Origin: Melampsora larici-populina 98AG31
Lineage: Eukaryota; Basidiomycota; Pucciniomycetes; Pucciniales; Melampsoraceae
Length of the DNA: 64,000 nucleotides
Reading direction: 5' to 3'
Assembly: GCF_000204055.1 (NCBI RefSeq)
Contig: NW_006768774.1
Coordinates: 739,843-803,842 of the forward strand
Shown here piece by piece: positions 13,589-24,567 of this stretch. How positions within the stretch are numbered: the stretch's first letter is position 1; the number at the start of each line of letters is the position of its first letter. The notes below the pieces were generated by a model. That model worked only from the letters and a program-made list of their open reading frames with translations. It had not been told where the DNA came from and made no database searches. A program made the position numbers and the translations under genes.

Positions 13589-13811
13589 CTTTAATGAGAA
13601 TATGAATAATGCAAGTTTTGAGAATTCTGGTGGTTCACAATCAGATTGGAAAAATGTTACATATATCATCAGTTGACTTGTAAGCTTGTGGGTTTGTAAG
13701 TCATCCGCAGTAAATTACATGTTACATGTTACAGTCATCTTCGATTGATTTCATTTTTTTTGGTTTCTTTCAACTTCCACTTTATCATTTCTTACCAACA
13801 TCATCATCATC
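13589..13811. promoter_or_regulatory. Bidirectional promoter between UTP25 and LTV1
   Basis: Only 223 bp separate the two divergent start codons, so both promoters and 5' leaders must lie here. The sequence has a direct repeat of ACATGTTAC and, on the LTV1 side, a pyrimidine-rich stretch ending in CATCATCATCATC before its ATG. I see no clear TATA box. Co-regulation of two small-subunit assembly genes is inference from the arrangement. Confidence 0.6.
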
Positions 13812-16058
13812 ATGGCACCTAAATCAATCTTCAGAGGTCCAGATGCAAAACATTATGCAGTCGTTCATAGATCTCAACGTGATCCACTCATCAATGACCC
13901 AGAAGCAGGTGATCGAGTTTTGTACGAAGTCGAAAGACCAAATGAAATTAAATCAAAACGAAAACATCAAGTCAGTCTAATATCTTTTAAACTCTCTCTC
14001 TCTCAAAGAAAAACTTTAACCAAACCTATCTTGATGTTTGACTTTTTTGAATTTGATTAGGGTCAATCTAGATCTGAACTTGAATCTTCCCTTGGTTCAC
14101 AAACCACTTCAATCAGACCTAATGTAGGAGAAGCAACCATGTATGATATCTTTTATGATGATTCAGAATACGATTACATGCAACATTTAAAACCAGTAGG
14201 AGTCTCCAAAGATGCAATCTTACTTAACAAACCAGAAGCACGTCAGGAAAAACCCAAGAGCTTTGGATTACGAGAAGAAAATCCATCATCAGCTTCATCT
14301 TCATCATCAAGATTACCCAACTCAGTTTTACCTACACCTAATGAACAAATCTTATCTTACAAAGATCACTTGGAATTCGCTTTACCTTCTAATTCTGCTT
14401 TATCAGATGGACTGATACCTGCTATAAATGATCCATCGATTCGTGAGATTATGGAAGCACTTGAAGATGATGCGTTTGTAGAGGAAGAAGCCAATGATGC
14501 GTTTTTCGGTCAGATTGTAAAAGATGGAGAACGGGATGATGGAGATGAACCTGAATGGATTAACGAATTAAAAGATCAACCTGTTGAACTTACTCAATGG
14601 GATAGAACTGTTGGTCAATTTAAACAATCTACAAAAGAACGTCAAGTATCAGATGATGGTAGGTCTGATGTATCTTCAAATGATCAAGATCATCTTCAAT
14701 TCTCAAGGTCTGGAAAAGATGTTGGGAAGAAGAAGTCAGGGTCAAGTCAGTTTGGTAGTAAGGCAGGATCAGCTTTTAGTATGAGTAGTTCAGCAATGTA
14801 TAGGAATGAAGGATTATCTAATCTGGATGATCGATTTGATAAGGTGCAAATCTTCTTTTGACTTTCAAAAAAAAAGATTGACTCTTTTTAATTTTGTTTA
14901 ATTTTTTTTTCTCGGGGGGGGGTGTTCGGATGTTTTGATTATAGATTGAAAAAGAATATGAAGATTCAGATGAAGATTCAGATACAGCATCCGAAAACTC
15001 AAATCAAACAGCAACACCTAATACGATGTATGAAGAAAGAGAAGATTTTGAAGAGATCATGAATGATTTCTTAGATCGATTTGAAGTATTAGGAGGAAAG
15101 ATGAAACCGATTTTAAAAGGTAAAACCCCATTAGAGAAATTAGATACCTTACGAAAAGAGATTTTGATTGAAGATGAAGATAGGGATGAAGATTTAGAAA
15201 GAAGATTGATGAAAGAGAAGATCTTGATTAGATTAGATGAAGAAGAAAAGAAAGAGATGAGAAGGGTGGTGAAAGAAACCGAAGTACTTGAGTTTGAAAC
15301 TATTGAAGATCGACATAATAAATGGGATTGTGAAAGTATTTTAAGTTGAGTGTTTGAGGAAATTGAATTCAATCATTTCAAAGATGAGATGAAGGATTTT
15401 CAAAATGATGACTGATTTGTTTTTAAAAAAATAGGTACATATTCTAATGTTGAAAATCATCCACGAGTTATACGGATTAGAGATACATTAGATCATGTCA
15501 AAAAACAAACTGAAGTAGCTACTAAAGTTGAAATCGATCGGTTAACTGGATTTCCTGTCGTTAATGGTCAAATCGTTCGTGGTACCATCAACACCCAAGA
15601 AACAAAAGATGACGAAGAAGAAGATAGTGATGATGACAGTGATGCAGAAACAAGTGGTAAGATACAATTAATTCAAGTTTTTGAGCAGGTTTCTTTGATT
15701 ATTGATGATACTTTTGATCATGGGATCTGAAAAAAAATAGTACCTATTAGAGAAACGATTAAACGTGATAGGAATGAAGATAAGGAATCTAAAAAACTAA
15801 GAAAAGCAGAAGTTAAAATGGAACGTGCTGTAAGTCTCTCTTTCTCTCTATGACAACAATCATCGATCCATCTTAATTTTCTTTTTTGGTTTCGTTTTTT
15901 TTTCTACATCATAGGCAAGACGTCAAGAGAAAAAGAATACAAAAGTGAGCTTTGTAGATGAAAGAAATAAACAACAAAAGATAGCACAAAGATTAGCTAT
16001 TAGGAAAGCTTCTGATGTAGCTGGTTTAGGTGGAAAATCAATTGTGGCTTTATTATAG
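13812..16058 (+). CDS. LTV1: 40S ribosome biogenesis factor Ltv1
   Basis: Six exons, 13812..13970, 14061..14843, 14945..15344, 15435..15656, 15741..15829 and 15915..16058, all in phase, give about 598 residues. Ltv1 is a late cytoplasmic pre-40S assembly factor that binds the uS3/eS10 region and helps nuclear export of the subunit. Family features: an N-terminus beginning MAPKSIFRGPDAKHY, the block YDDSEYDYMQHLKPVG near residue 85, acidic Asp/Glu-rich segments in the middle (DDEEEDSDDDSD), and a basic C-terminal tail rich in Arg/Lys (RRQEKKNTK). The ATG at 13812 follows CATCATCATC and gives the conserved N-terminus. The gene is head-to-head with UTP25. Everything looks intact. Confidence 0.94.
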
Positions 16059-16294
16059 TTTTCTTTTTGGGTGGTTTTTTGATATCATTGTTTTTTTTCT
16101 TTGGGTTTGATTGAGAATCGTTTGAGTATAATGTTTGGTTTATGATTTAACTTACATTTTGGTGAGTCTGGGAGATTATAGTCCAAGCTAAGGAAAGTCA
16201 CCAGGGTTTACTTGTATGTGTTGAGCTCTAGATGGTTTGGTTTTATTCAAGTAGAAAAAAAAACAGAAAAAGTTGTTTAAGGCGCATTCACTTA

Positions 16295-16439
16295 GGGTGC
16301 GTTCACTTAAGGAAATTCTGACCAGAAATCACATTCTGTGAAATTTTTAATGCAAAAATGAAACATGCTCCACCAAATAGACACTTTAAAGTTTGCAGAA
16401 TGTGATTTCTCCCCAAAAATTTCTTAAGTGAACATGCCC
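16295..16439. mobile_element. 145-bp MITE, copy 2
   Basis: It is the same family and length as the copies at 9507 and 20311: it starts GGGTGCGTTCACTTAAGG and ends TTAAGTGAACATGCCC, with the shared inner words CAGAAATCACATTCTG and CAGAATGTGATTTCT. It is preceded by a partial extra copy of the terminal sequence (GGCGCATTCACTTA, from about 16281), as if a second insertion or slippage occurred at the end. Flanks are TTA and TCA. Confidence 0.75.
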
Positions 16440-16497
16440 TCAATCTTCCTGAAAAATTACTTTTGAGAAGTTGTTTACAATTTCAACAAAAACCTGT

Positions 16498-16551
16498 CAT
16501 AATGCATATTTCAATGCATTTAGGCCTAAATGCATACAAATATGCATTATG
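16498..16551. repeat. 54-bp near-perfect palindrome
   Basis: The outer arms CATAATGCATATTT / AAATATGCATTATG enclose a perfect 22-bp palindrome centred on TTAGGCCTAA; only two positions per arm do not pair. Similar ATAATGCATAG and GTTTGACTGTA words occur near 10440-10570, suggesting a dispersed repeat. Confidence 0.75.
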
Positions 16552-17243
16552 TGGGTTTATGCCTATTTGCATAACCTGCGATAATGCATAGCAAAAATTG
16601 TCTCCCCAATTTATGCATTAGCACAGGTTTGACTGTACAACACAAATAAAGAATCTTTTTCTCCAATGAGATCTTTTATAATTCAGCTATCAGTAAACTG
16701 TACATAAGGATTCCTTGCTTTTTGGTGGTATTTGAGTTGATCTGATCAGAGACTTGAAAGGTTTCTTTTAACTACATAGGTTCAAGGATCAGTGGTTCAG
16801 TTGATCTGGATCAAGAGCTTTGAGTAGATGATTGCGCGTATTTTCAAGAAATCAAAGTGACTTGCTTAAGTTTATGAACACTAGATTGACTTTTTCAATG
16901 ATGAAATATCTATATCACATCAGTCAGGATCTATCAAATCAGTTGTATTGTGATTCAAATTCAATCAGATATGATATGGGCGCTCTCACCCACAAGTTGA
17001 TTGAGTAACTGCTGAGCAATTCCAACACAAAAGTGGATCATGAGACTCTGACAGACTCTGACCACATAAAAGACTTTGACTCATTGAATTTAAGAGTGAT
17101 ATCTTGATCAAATGAAAATATCACATTTCTAAGAACCTCTTAAAACATCTCACAAGAAAATATCAAAACTATCCTATTTTTGAGAGAAAGAAACACATGA
17201 CTAAAAACCCAGATTCATAGATTATATACTTATATATACAATA

Positions 17244-18943
17244 GCCGTGTTCAAACCTAACCCGGTTGCCCAAAGACCCGGTACACCCAGTTGATTTTTT
17301 GGCGGTAGTGGGTATACCCGGTCACGAAGTCAAGTTTGAGACCTCATGGACCCAGATTTGAATCACCCACTCACCTGCATTACCACTGCCAAACTCCACC
17401 TGCTAATGCTCTATCACCACGTATACCAAACTCCGCCCTTCGTACCGACGTCTTGGCCTGGTTGAAGTATTTCTTTGCACTTCAAGTAGTGTCCTTGGCC
17501 AACAGTTATCAACAATCTCGCAAGATCCCCACCGACTTCACTACGATCTTGGCAGCAGTCATCACCTTGATCAGCTCGACTCAGATGAAGATACAAGTGA
17601 ACAAGACTGCCTCCTTATGATGGCTTCTCACTTGATGTTAGCAGATACCTTCATTCCATCATCCAGTCAAGTAAGTTAATCAATTCAAACAATCTCAACT
17701 GAAGAAACTAACCATTATGAATGATTTCAAAATCACTCTACATAGGATATTCTCTAGATATATCAAGTTTAACGACTTCAACTCCAATCAAAGAAATTAT
17801 TCTCATCCTCGTCGTAATCATATTCATATTCAACTTTTCAAATAACTTCATATTTAGTCCGAATTCAACATCGACTAAACTAAAACTGAACAAATCGATT
17901 ACCAAATCCACCGTTAAATTATGAACAAAATTTGACCAACCTATCGATCATCAAAACCCGAATCAACTCAAAATCATCATCTTATAATTTGAAAACAAAG
18001 ATAATGATGATTTAGACTTGATTTCAGTAAGTTTGGTTTTACCAAATTTAAGAACTTAGTCAGGCAATGAGGTTTTACCTTTTATCAAGACTTCAAGTTA
18101 TTTAATTATCTATTTTCAAGGAATCCATTGTTTGGAATAATGATTTAAATACTGATTTACACATTACAGTAATTTTCTTTCTTTTGAAATGATTCAAGTT
18201 CGACTTAAATGATAGATTCCTTTTAGAATTATCAACTTCTTTACAACAATTTAACTATACATACATATGTCAATTATGAAACATGAGTTGAAGGTTGACA
18301 AGGTGTTGGGGTGCTAGGAATTGGGGTTTTGATTAATAATGCATCGATGGTTTACACATCTTAAAAATCTTTCTTCATTTGATATTTCCACTTTGTCTAG
18401 TAATAATAATCATGACAATAAGTACGGTCCATTCAAATTACCTGAAAACAACAGGGATTGAAATTAATTTTCAAGTACGTGTTTTTGCCACAACACAGTT
18501 GGACTTGAGAGAGACTTACAAACTGGGGTCTGTGACCGAGAGGCAAGAAAACCCTGAGGTGAAGTTGAAACCAAAGGTGTGCTGTGGCTGACCTTTCCAA
18601 GGCCTGCCCCAATTGGATCAAGATGGTTTGAGAGAGGGAGGCTGAGTTGATCAATACCGGTGTGAGGCTATTAAATAGATCCAGCGCTGATAGATTTGTG
18701 TGGAGTGTTGGCGTTTGGAACGATATAGCTGTATGTGAACGAGACACTGATGATGTGTTGGAGTTAAGATGAGGCTTGTCGGTGTTCTGTTAGTTCTGTT
18801 TGCGTGGCGTGGTGGCATGATCGAATGTGAAGAGAGGGATGTGGAGAAGCGATTTTATTCTTTCCACGTTCCCGGTACACCCAGTGTGAAAATCAACTGG
18901 GTGTACCGGGTCTTTGGGCAACCGGGTTAGGTTTGAACACGGC
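17244..18943. mobile_element. 1.7-kb element with 55-bp perfect inverted repeats, TA-flanked
   Basis: The outermost ~55 bp (GCCGTGTTCAAACCTAACCC... on the left) are repeated exactly, inverted, at the right end. TA lies directly outside each end (17242-17243 and 18944-18945), as expected for a TA target duplication. The right end also has an inner hairpin built on CCCGGTACACCCAGT. No transposase is visible; the open frame at about 17336-17620 has no recognisable motif. Tc1/mariner-type elements use TA targets, but the ends do not let me assign a superfamily. Confidence 0.85.
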
Positions 18944-18945
18944 TA

Positions 18946-19687
18946 ATGAAAAAAGTCAATAATCCATTACCGTTGGAAATCATCACCAAAATCTTAAAAG
19001 AATTTGTAAATCAATTGGAAACCAAAAAACCATTAGCTGAACCCACTGCAACTGAACCATACCTCACAGAATCATCATGTACAAAATTAATTAAATTAAG
19101 GTTAATATCTAAGAATTGGTCTAAAGCTATTATACCATTTTATTTTCACGCAATCTTTATAGGTAGTTCAAAACGTGTAAAATTGATTCTAAAGAATTGG
19201 AATGGAGGTTTATACAAACCAGAATTTTCTTGTCCTGTTAAAAGATTGGTAATTCAAAAAGTTTGTAATACCAAAGAAGAAGCTGTTAAAATAGCAAAAG
19301 TTCATGGTAAGTTGGAATTCTCATTTGATTTGGATTTTTACCTATTTTGTGTTTTTGGGATTTACTAAAATTGAAGTTTCTTTTCTACATTTTTTAGGTC
19401 AAGGACAACCAACTCCAACTACACTGGATGAAGTAGCCACATTAATTAATTTGATCGGAACAAATATCAAAACTTTAAGAATTACTTTTATAGATTATAA
19501 GACGATTTCTCCTAGCTTGATTAAATCAATTGGAAATCTCAAAAAATTAAAATCCATAGAGATTTTGTTCATGAATGGTAAATTGAATAATCAAAATTAT
19601 GATCCTAATGCATTATCAAGTTTACTCGGAGTCTTACCAGCAAAACTTGAACATTTACATCTTTATCATTATCCACGAACCATTTAG
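18946..19687 (+). CDS. F-box-like protein, probably 5'- and 3'-truncated
   Basis: Two exons, 18946..19306 and 19398..19687 (donor GTAAGT, acceptor TTTTTAG), give about 216 residues. The N-terminus has an F-box-like pattern: LPLEIITKIL, then LRLISKNWSKAIIPFYF. F-box proteins link substrates to SCF ubiquitin ligases through Skp1, and large divergent families occur in rust fungi. The remainder looks like weak leucine-rich repeat sequence (NLKKLKSIEILF, AKLEHLHLYHYP) but ends early. Typical family members are longer, so a 3' truncation or frameshift near 19685 is likely. The ATG is 3 bp after the end of the 1.7-kb element, so the native promoter has been displaced and the gene may be silent or driven from the element. 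Confidence 0.6.
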
Positions 19688-21407
19688 ATTTAAAACCTGG
19701 TCCATTATCAAATTTATGTTACTTTTATTATTCAGTCATTTTTGATTATCTCTATCACAGATAATTCACTTTAAAAGTCAACATTTGTTGAAGAATTTGT
19801 ATATATATATATTCACTATCACTTCATGATTAGGAACTTGATTATAAGCTAAATGGACCAATCAGATAAATTGTCCATCTCACTTCACAAACATCATTCA
19901 AACCACACCTTTTCAACTATTTTTGTATGATATCTAGCCAATCTAAGTTTCTTGAATAAACAAAACAACAATGAAAATGTTAAAAAGTAATCTCCAAAGT
20001 CAGTGCAAGAGTGCCAATTAAATTTAAGTCTAATGCTAAGGGCAAACATCTCTTTTGAAATTTTGGTTGAAGTGTACCTAAATGAGGTAATTTTGGTGAT
20101 GAAACCCAACTAGATTCAAGTCATATTGGAAGATAGTTTGATTCAAAGAACTTCTGCAATAAATTTATATACAACACTTTCAAAAGATCTGTCTCCAGCT
20201 CATCAAGATTTGTTAGACATTAAGTTAGTTAAAGTCCAACAACTTGGTAAAGTTGGGCACAGAAAATCACATTTTTTTTACAAATCATACAAAATAAACA
20301 CTGTCTCTAAGGGCGCATTCACTTAAGGAATTTCTGACCAGAAATCACATTCTGTAAATTTTTTAATGCAAAAATGTAACATGCCCCACCAAATAGACAT
20401 TTTAAATTTTGCAGAATGTGATTTCTCACCAGAAATTGCTTAAGTGAACGCGCCCTAAGTAAATTTTGAACAAAGGGAATCTCATGATATCTTTTCTGAT
20501 ACAAGAATTATCTTTAAGGATGGGTTAATTACATGTTTATTTCAATATCTTGATATCATAAATACCATCAGGGTAAAATAACAAAGGTCAAGTCAATCAA
20601 TATCCAATCCTCATGTGATTCAATATATTCACCCTCATGCTTTTCTCGAGTTATCTTTATCATCCCTCACATCCTACCTCTTATTATTGTTTGAATTACA
20701 TTGTTATTTGTTTAAGTTTGTTCCTTATTTTATATCCTGATTTTATTCTTTGTTTCCTTTGTTATCTTTTCATCTTGTATCCTTTCACTCTGTGTTTTAA
20801 TGTTTTTATTGACCACTGTTTTTTCCAAGCTTTTCTTGAGGCTTTTTCATATTCTATCTTTGCATTTGCTACTACTTTATCTTCTTCCTCATAGATACTG
20901 TTCTTATTCTGTCTTCATTCAATCATTTATTTATTATCTTGAGTTCCAGTTACTTTATTCCTATGGTTTACCGCTGTCCGTGTTGAGGCTTAGAATATGC
21001 TGGCCTTTGCTTTCTTTTGCCACACCTACATTGCGTTCTTTCCTGTTGTTACATAAGACGTACCACACCAAATTGTTTTTCAACGTGAAAGGAAGCACAT
21101 GCAAAGTACCGGATCGTAGCTTTTAATTTTGTCGATTTTACAAGCAGACTACGCGTGGAAAAATCGTAAGATGTGCAAGATTTGGGATGGTCTTTGGAAA
21201 AAGAATGCAGCGCTGAAGAAACAACTGCCTTTTTAAGCTATCCGGTCCCGGTGACTCGTGAGTTTTGGTTCGGGTCAGCTTTGGTTTGCCAATTGGAATT
21301 CTCGATCATAATTTCGATCGCTGACGGTGACCTCATTCAACTCGAACTCGCCTGACCTATACTTCACCGCATTCGAATCGAAATTGGATCACCATCCATC
21401 TCAGCTG
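19688..21407. other. Intergenic with one MITE
   Basis: No gene is seen. It holds the third 145-bp MITE (20311..20455) and a long T-rich stretch (about 20630-20960) before the CLC gene. Short open frames in the T-rich part are compositional. Confidence 0.45.
20311..20455. mobile_element. 145-bp MITE, copy 3, with TAA target duplication
   Basis: It starts GGGCGCATTCACTTAAGG and ends CTTAAGTGAACGCGCCC. TAA is present on both sides (20308-20310 and 20456-20458), which defines the family's 3-bp target duplication. This is the best-preserved of the three copies. Confidence 0.85.
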
Positions 21408-24400
21408 ATGACAGAAAATCGTATTGGCATCAATCAAGTTGGAGTTGCAAGATTCGCCGAGTTTTCGACCATTGGTTTGCCGGATCTCATTTCATCCAAT
21501 AGTTATGATGTCTATATGAGACTGAAGATATATTTACTCTGATTTTATGAGAGCCAAAACAGATTGGGTTCAAGATGCATTTCTCGAAAGACGTAAACGA
21601 AAATCGGAATCTGAATGGACTGGTCAATCTTCAACTTTATCCTCATGGTTTTCAAAATTATACGAAGCTGCTCAAACTTGGCTTGTACTTGCTCTAGTCG
21701 GTTAGCTAAATCTCATTTAAACTTGAAAACACAAGATTTCGTATCGGCTCACCTACGATTTCGGTTCATTTGTGTTTCTTCAGGTGCTGCAATCGGTCTT
21801 AATGCTGCCTTAATCTCAATTATCACAGCTTGGTTATCAGATTTAAAAATGGGATATTGTCGTCAAGGATGGTGGTTAAATCAAAAGTTTTGTTGTTGGG
21901 AAATCGAAGCCAATCCGAATTTACAAACCAATTTATTAAATCCAACTTCGAATTATACATTAGGTAGTGCAAGTGGTATAGTAGGCTTAGGTGCAACAGA
22001 AGAAGGATGTCAAGATTGGATCACTTGGACTAGTTTTTTACCAATTCGTTATTTAGCTTATGTATTTTATAGTATCACGTTTGCTTATTTTGCTGCTAAA
22101 TTAGTCGTCGCTTTTTCTTCTTCTGCTGCTGGTTCTGGTATTTCTGAAATCAAATGTATCTTATCTGGTTTTAATAAATCAGGTTATTTAAGTTTTGTTA
22201 CCTTGGGTATTAAAAGTATTGCTTTACCTTTGGCTATTGCTAGTGGTCTTAGTGTAGGAAAGGAAGGTCCAAGTGTACATGTAGCTGCTAGTATTGGTAG
22301 TGTTATTGGTGGAACATTTAAAAAGATTGATCGGAATAGTCATAAGATGCGAGAGGTGGTAACAGCTGCTAGTGCGGCTGGAGTTGCTGTGGCTTTTGGT
22401 AGTCCAGTGGGTGGTGTCTTATTTGCATTTGAGGTACGCTATCAACTTATTTTATTCTTTTTAAAGTTGGATTTTTAGCAACACGATACTGATCTCCATC
22501 TGATCCAGGAAATGACGGTCAACTTTCCTATCAAGACAATGTGGAAAAGTTTCTTCTGTGCACTGGTGGCTACCGTAACATTATCTGTGCCTTACAATTT
22601 CTCTTGAGGATTATCAGTCAAAGACTTCAGCTGATAAATAATCTCTTTGGTACACAGGCCATGAACCCATTTCGTACAGGAAAGTTAGTACTCTTTCAAG
22701 TATCATATGATCGAGATTGGCATTTTTTCGAAATCGGTTTTTTTATCTTAATCGGACTCTTCGGAGGACTTTATGGAGCATTTGTGATTAAATATAATTT
22801 ACAAGTAGCTACTTTTCGAAAACAACATCTCGGTAATTCTGCCATTTCAGAAGTCGTCATCTTAGCTGGTATAACCGCTTTGATTGGTTATTTTAATAAG
22901 TTTTTAAGGATCGATATGACTGAAAGTTTAGATATCTTGTTTAGAGAATGTGAAGGTGGCGGTGATTATGATGGACTTTGTCAGTGAGTCTTTTTTCTTC
23001 TTTTGGATTTCAATCTTCTAGCTTCGTTTGATTAACTTGGTTGTTTCGGTAGATCTTGGGCTCAGTGGCAAATGGTCAATTCTCTCTTACTAGCTACTGT
23101 TATACGGACATGCTTGGTAGTGCTTTCTTATGGCTGTAGAGTACCAGCGGGTATATTTGTTCCTTCGATGGCTGTAGGTGCCACATTTGGTCGTATGGTT
23201 GGGATTCTTGTCAAGGCATTGTACATGTAAGAAAAGGTTTCATCTTTGAATATCAATGACTTCGACTAACCAGAATATTTTTATTTCATGAATCAGGTCG
23301 GTTCCTCATTGGGCAATCTTTGCTGCTTGCGATCCCGAAAAACCTTGTATCACTCCTGGCACTTATGCTCTACTAGGTGCAGCAGCAGCTTTGGGAGGTA
23401 TTATGAGGATCACAGTGACAGTAGTTGTGATCATGTTTGAACTGACTGGGGCGTTAACTTATATCTTACCTACAATGGCAAGTTGTGACTACCTTTTTAT
23501 CCTCAAATCGAATTATGAATCGTTTCTGACACCTACACAATCTGGTTAGATAGTCTTAATGGTAACCAAATCAGTTTCAGATCAACTTGTAAAAGGTCAT
23601 GGAGGAATTGCCGATCAAATGATTCGATTAAATGGATTTCCATGTTTAGAAAAAGAAGATCATGTATATGGTACTGCAGTAGGCAATATAATGACAGGAA
23701 AATCACATGGGGTAAGGATCATAAATGTAGTAGAATCTCCTGTAGATTTGATTGTAGAACGTGGGGTTACGAATCCGAGTCGATCGGTGGAATTTCATTC
23801 TGATGAAAGTTTAGATCAAGTGGTTGCTTTACCTAGTGATTTACCTCTTCGTGATTTAAGAGATACACTTAGATCTGAACGTTGGGGACCTCAACAGATC
23901 TCGGGATGGCCTATTGTAAAAGGACGTGGCGATTTACGGATTGTGGGTTATGTAGCATCTGATGCGTTATTTGAAGCTGTAGGTAAGTAATACTGGGAAA
24001 TCTTTCATAACTCCTTGTGAAGCTTTGATCTTTAGACTTTGAGATAAAGTTGAACTGACTTGACTTGATGTGGGAATTTTAAAGAACGAAGTCATGCATC
24101 TTCTTTTGGACCAGACTGTTTAGTAACTTTATGTAGAAACTCAACACTTGATAATCGAACTGATTTAACTGAGATTCGAACTAGAGAAAGGCTTGATTTA
24201 ACTTATTTAGTTAACCCTTCACCTTTAAGAGTCAGCCCAAAACAACCATTAGAAATGGTGATGAGTCTTTTTAAAAAAATGGGGTTTGTGATTTCTTTTA
24301 ATGATCTTTGGTTATGTTCTTTTCTGATAGTGTTTTGATGGTTGATTGTTTAGACCTAAAACTATTTTAATTGAATCTGGTGGTAATTTAGTTGGATTGG

Positions 24401-24567
24401 TTACATTAAAAGATGTTTTAAGATTCGAATATGAATCACAACATTCACATTTCAATCATAGTTCTGGTTTTGATAATCGAAATGAAGGATTAGAAGAAGT
24501 TTTAAATGATACTAAAAGTTTAGTTTGGGACGTTTTTAATGGGATTACTAGATGGGTTAAAGGATGA
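21408..24567 (+). CDS. CLC-family chloride/proton exchanger (Gef1-like)
   Basis: Ten in-phase exons: 21408..21474, 21563..21700, 21784..22433, 22509..22586, 22658..22983, 23053..23226, 23297..23477, 23550..23982, 24085..24283, 24354..24567, giving about 819 residues. CLC proteins are dimeric, multi-helix membrane proteins that exchange Cl- for H+ in endosomal, Golgi and vacuolar membranes of fungi. Signatures seen: GSGISEIK (~185), GKEGPSVH with the gating glutamate (~229), [12 protein letters not shown], a second glutamate in HFFEIGFF (~336) at the position of the proton glutamate, and [17 protein letters not shown]. Two CBS domains follow (about 580-680 and 700-775). The intron after YILPTM uses a GC donor (GCAAGT) and one donor is GTGCCT. 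The first exon is the least certain: the ATG at 21408 is the first in frame, and another upstream exon is possible. Confidence 0.92.

Larger units (their letters stand above)
16059..17241. other. Intergenic with MITE and palindrome
   Basis: No gene is seen. It contains a 145-bp MITE (16295..16439), a 54-bp near-palindrome (16498..16551) rich in ATGCAT, and otherwise AT-rich unique sequence. Confidence 0.5.

Noticed and set aside
17336..17620. 94-residue open frame inside the 1.7-kb element
   Set aside because: No transposase or other motif, no splice signals and no clear coding bias.
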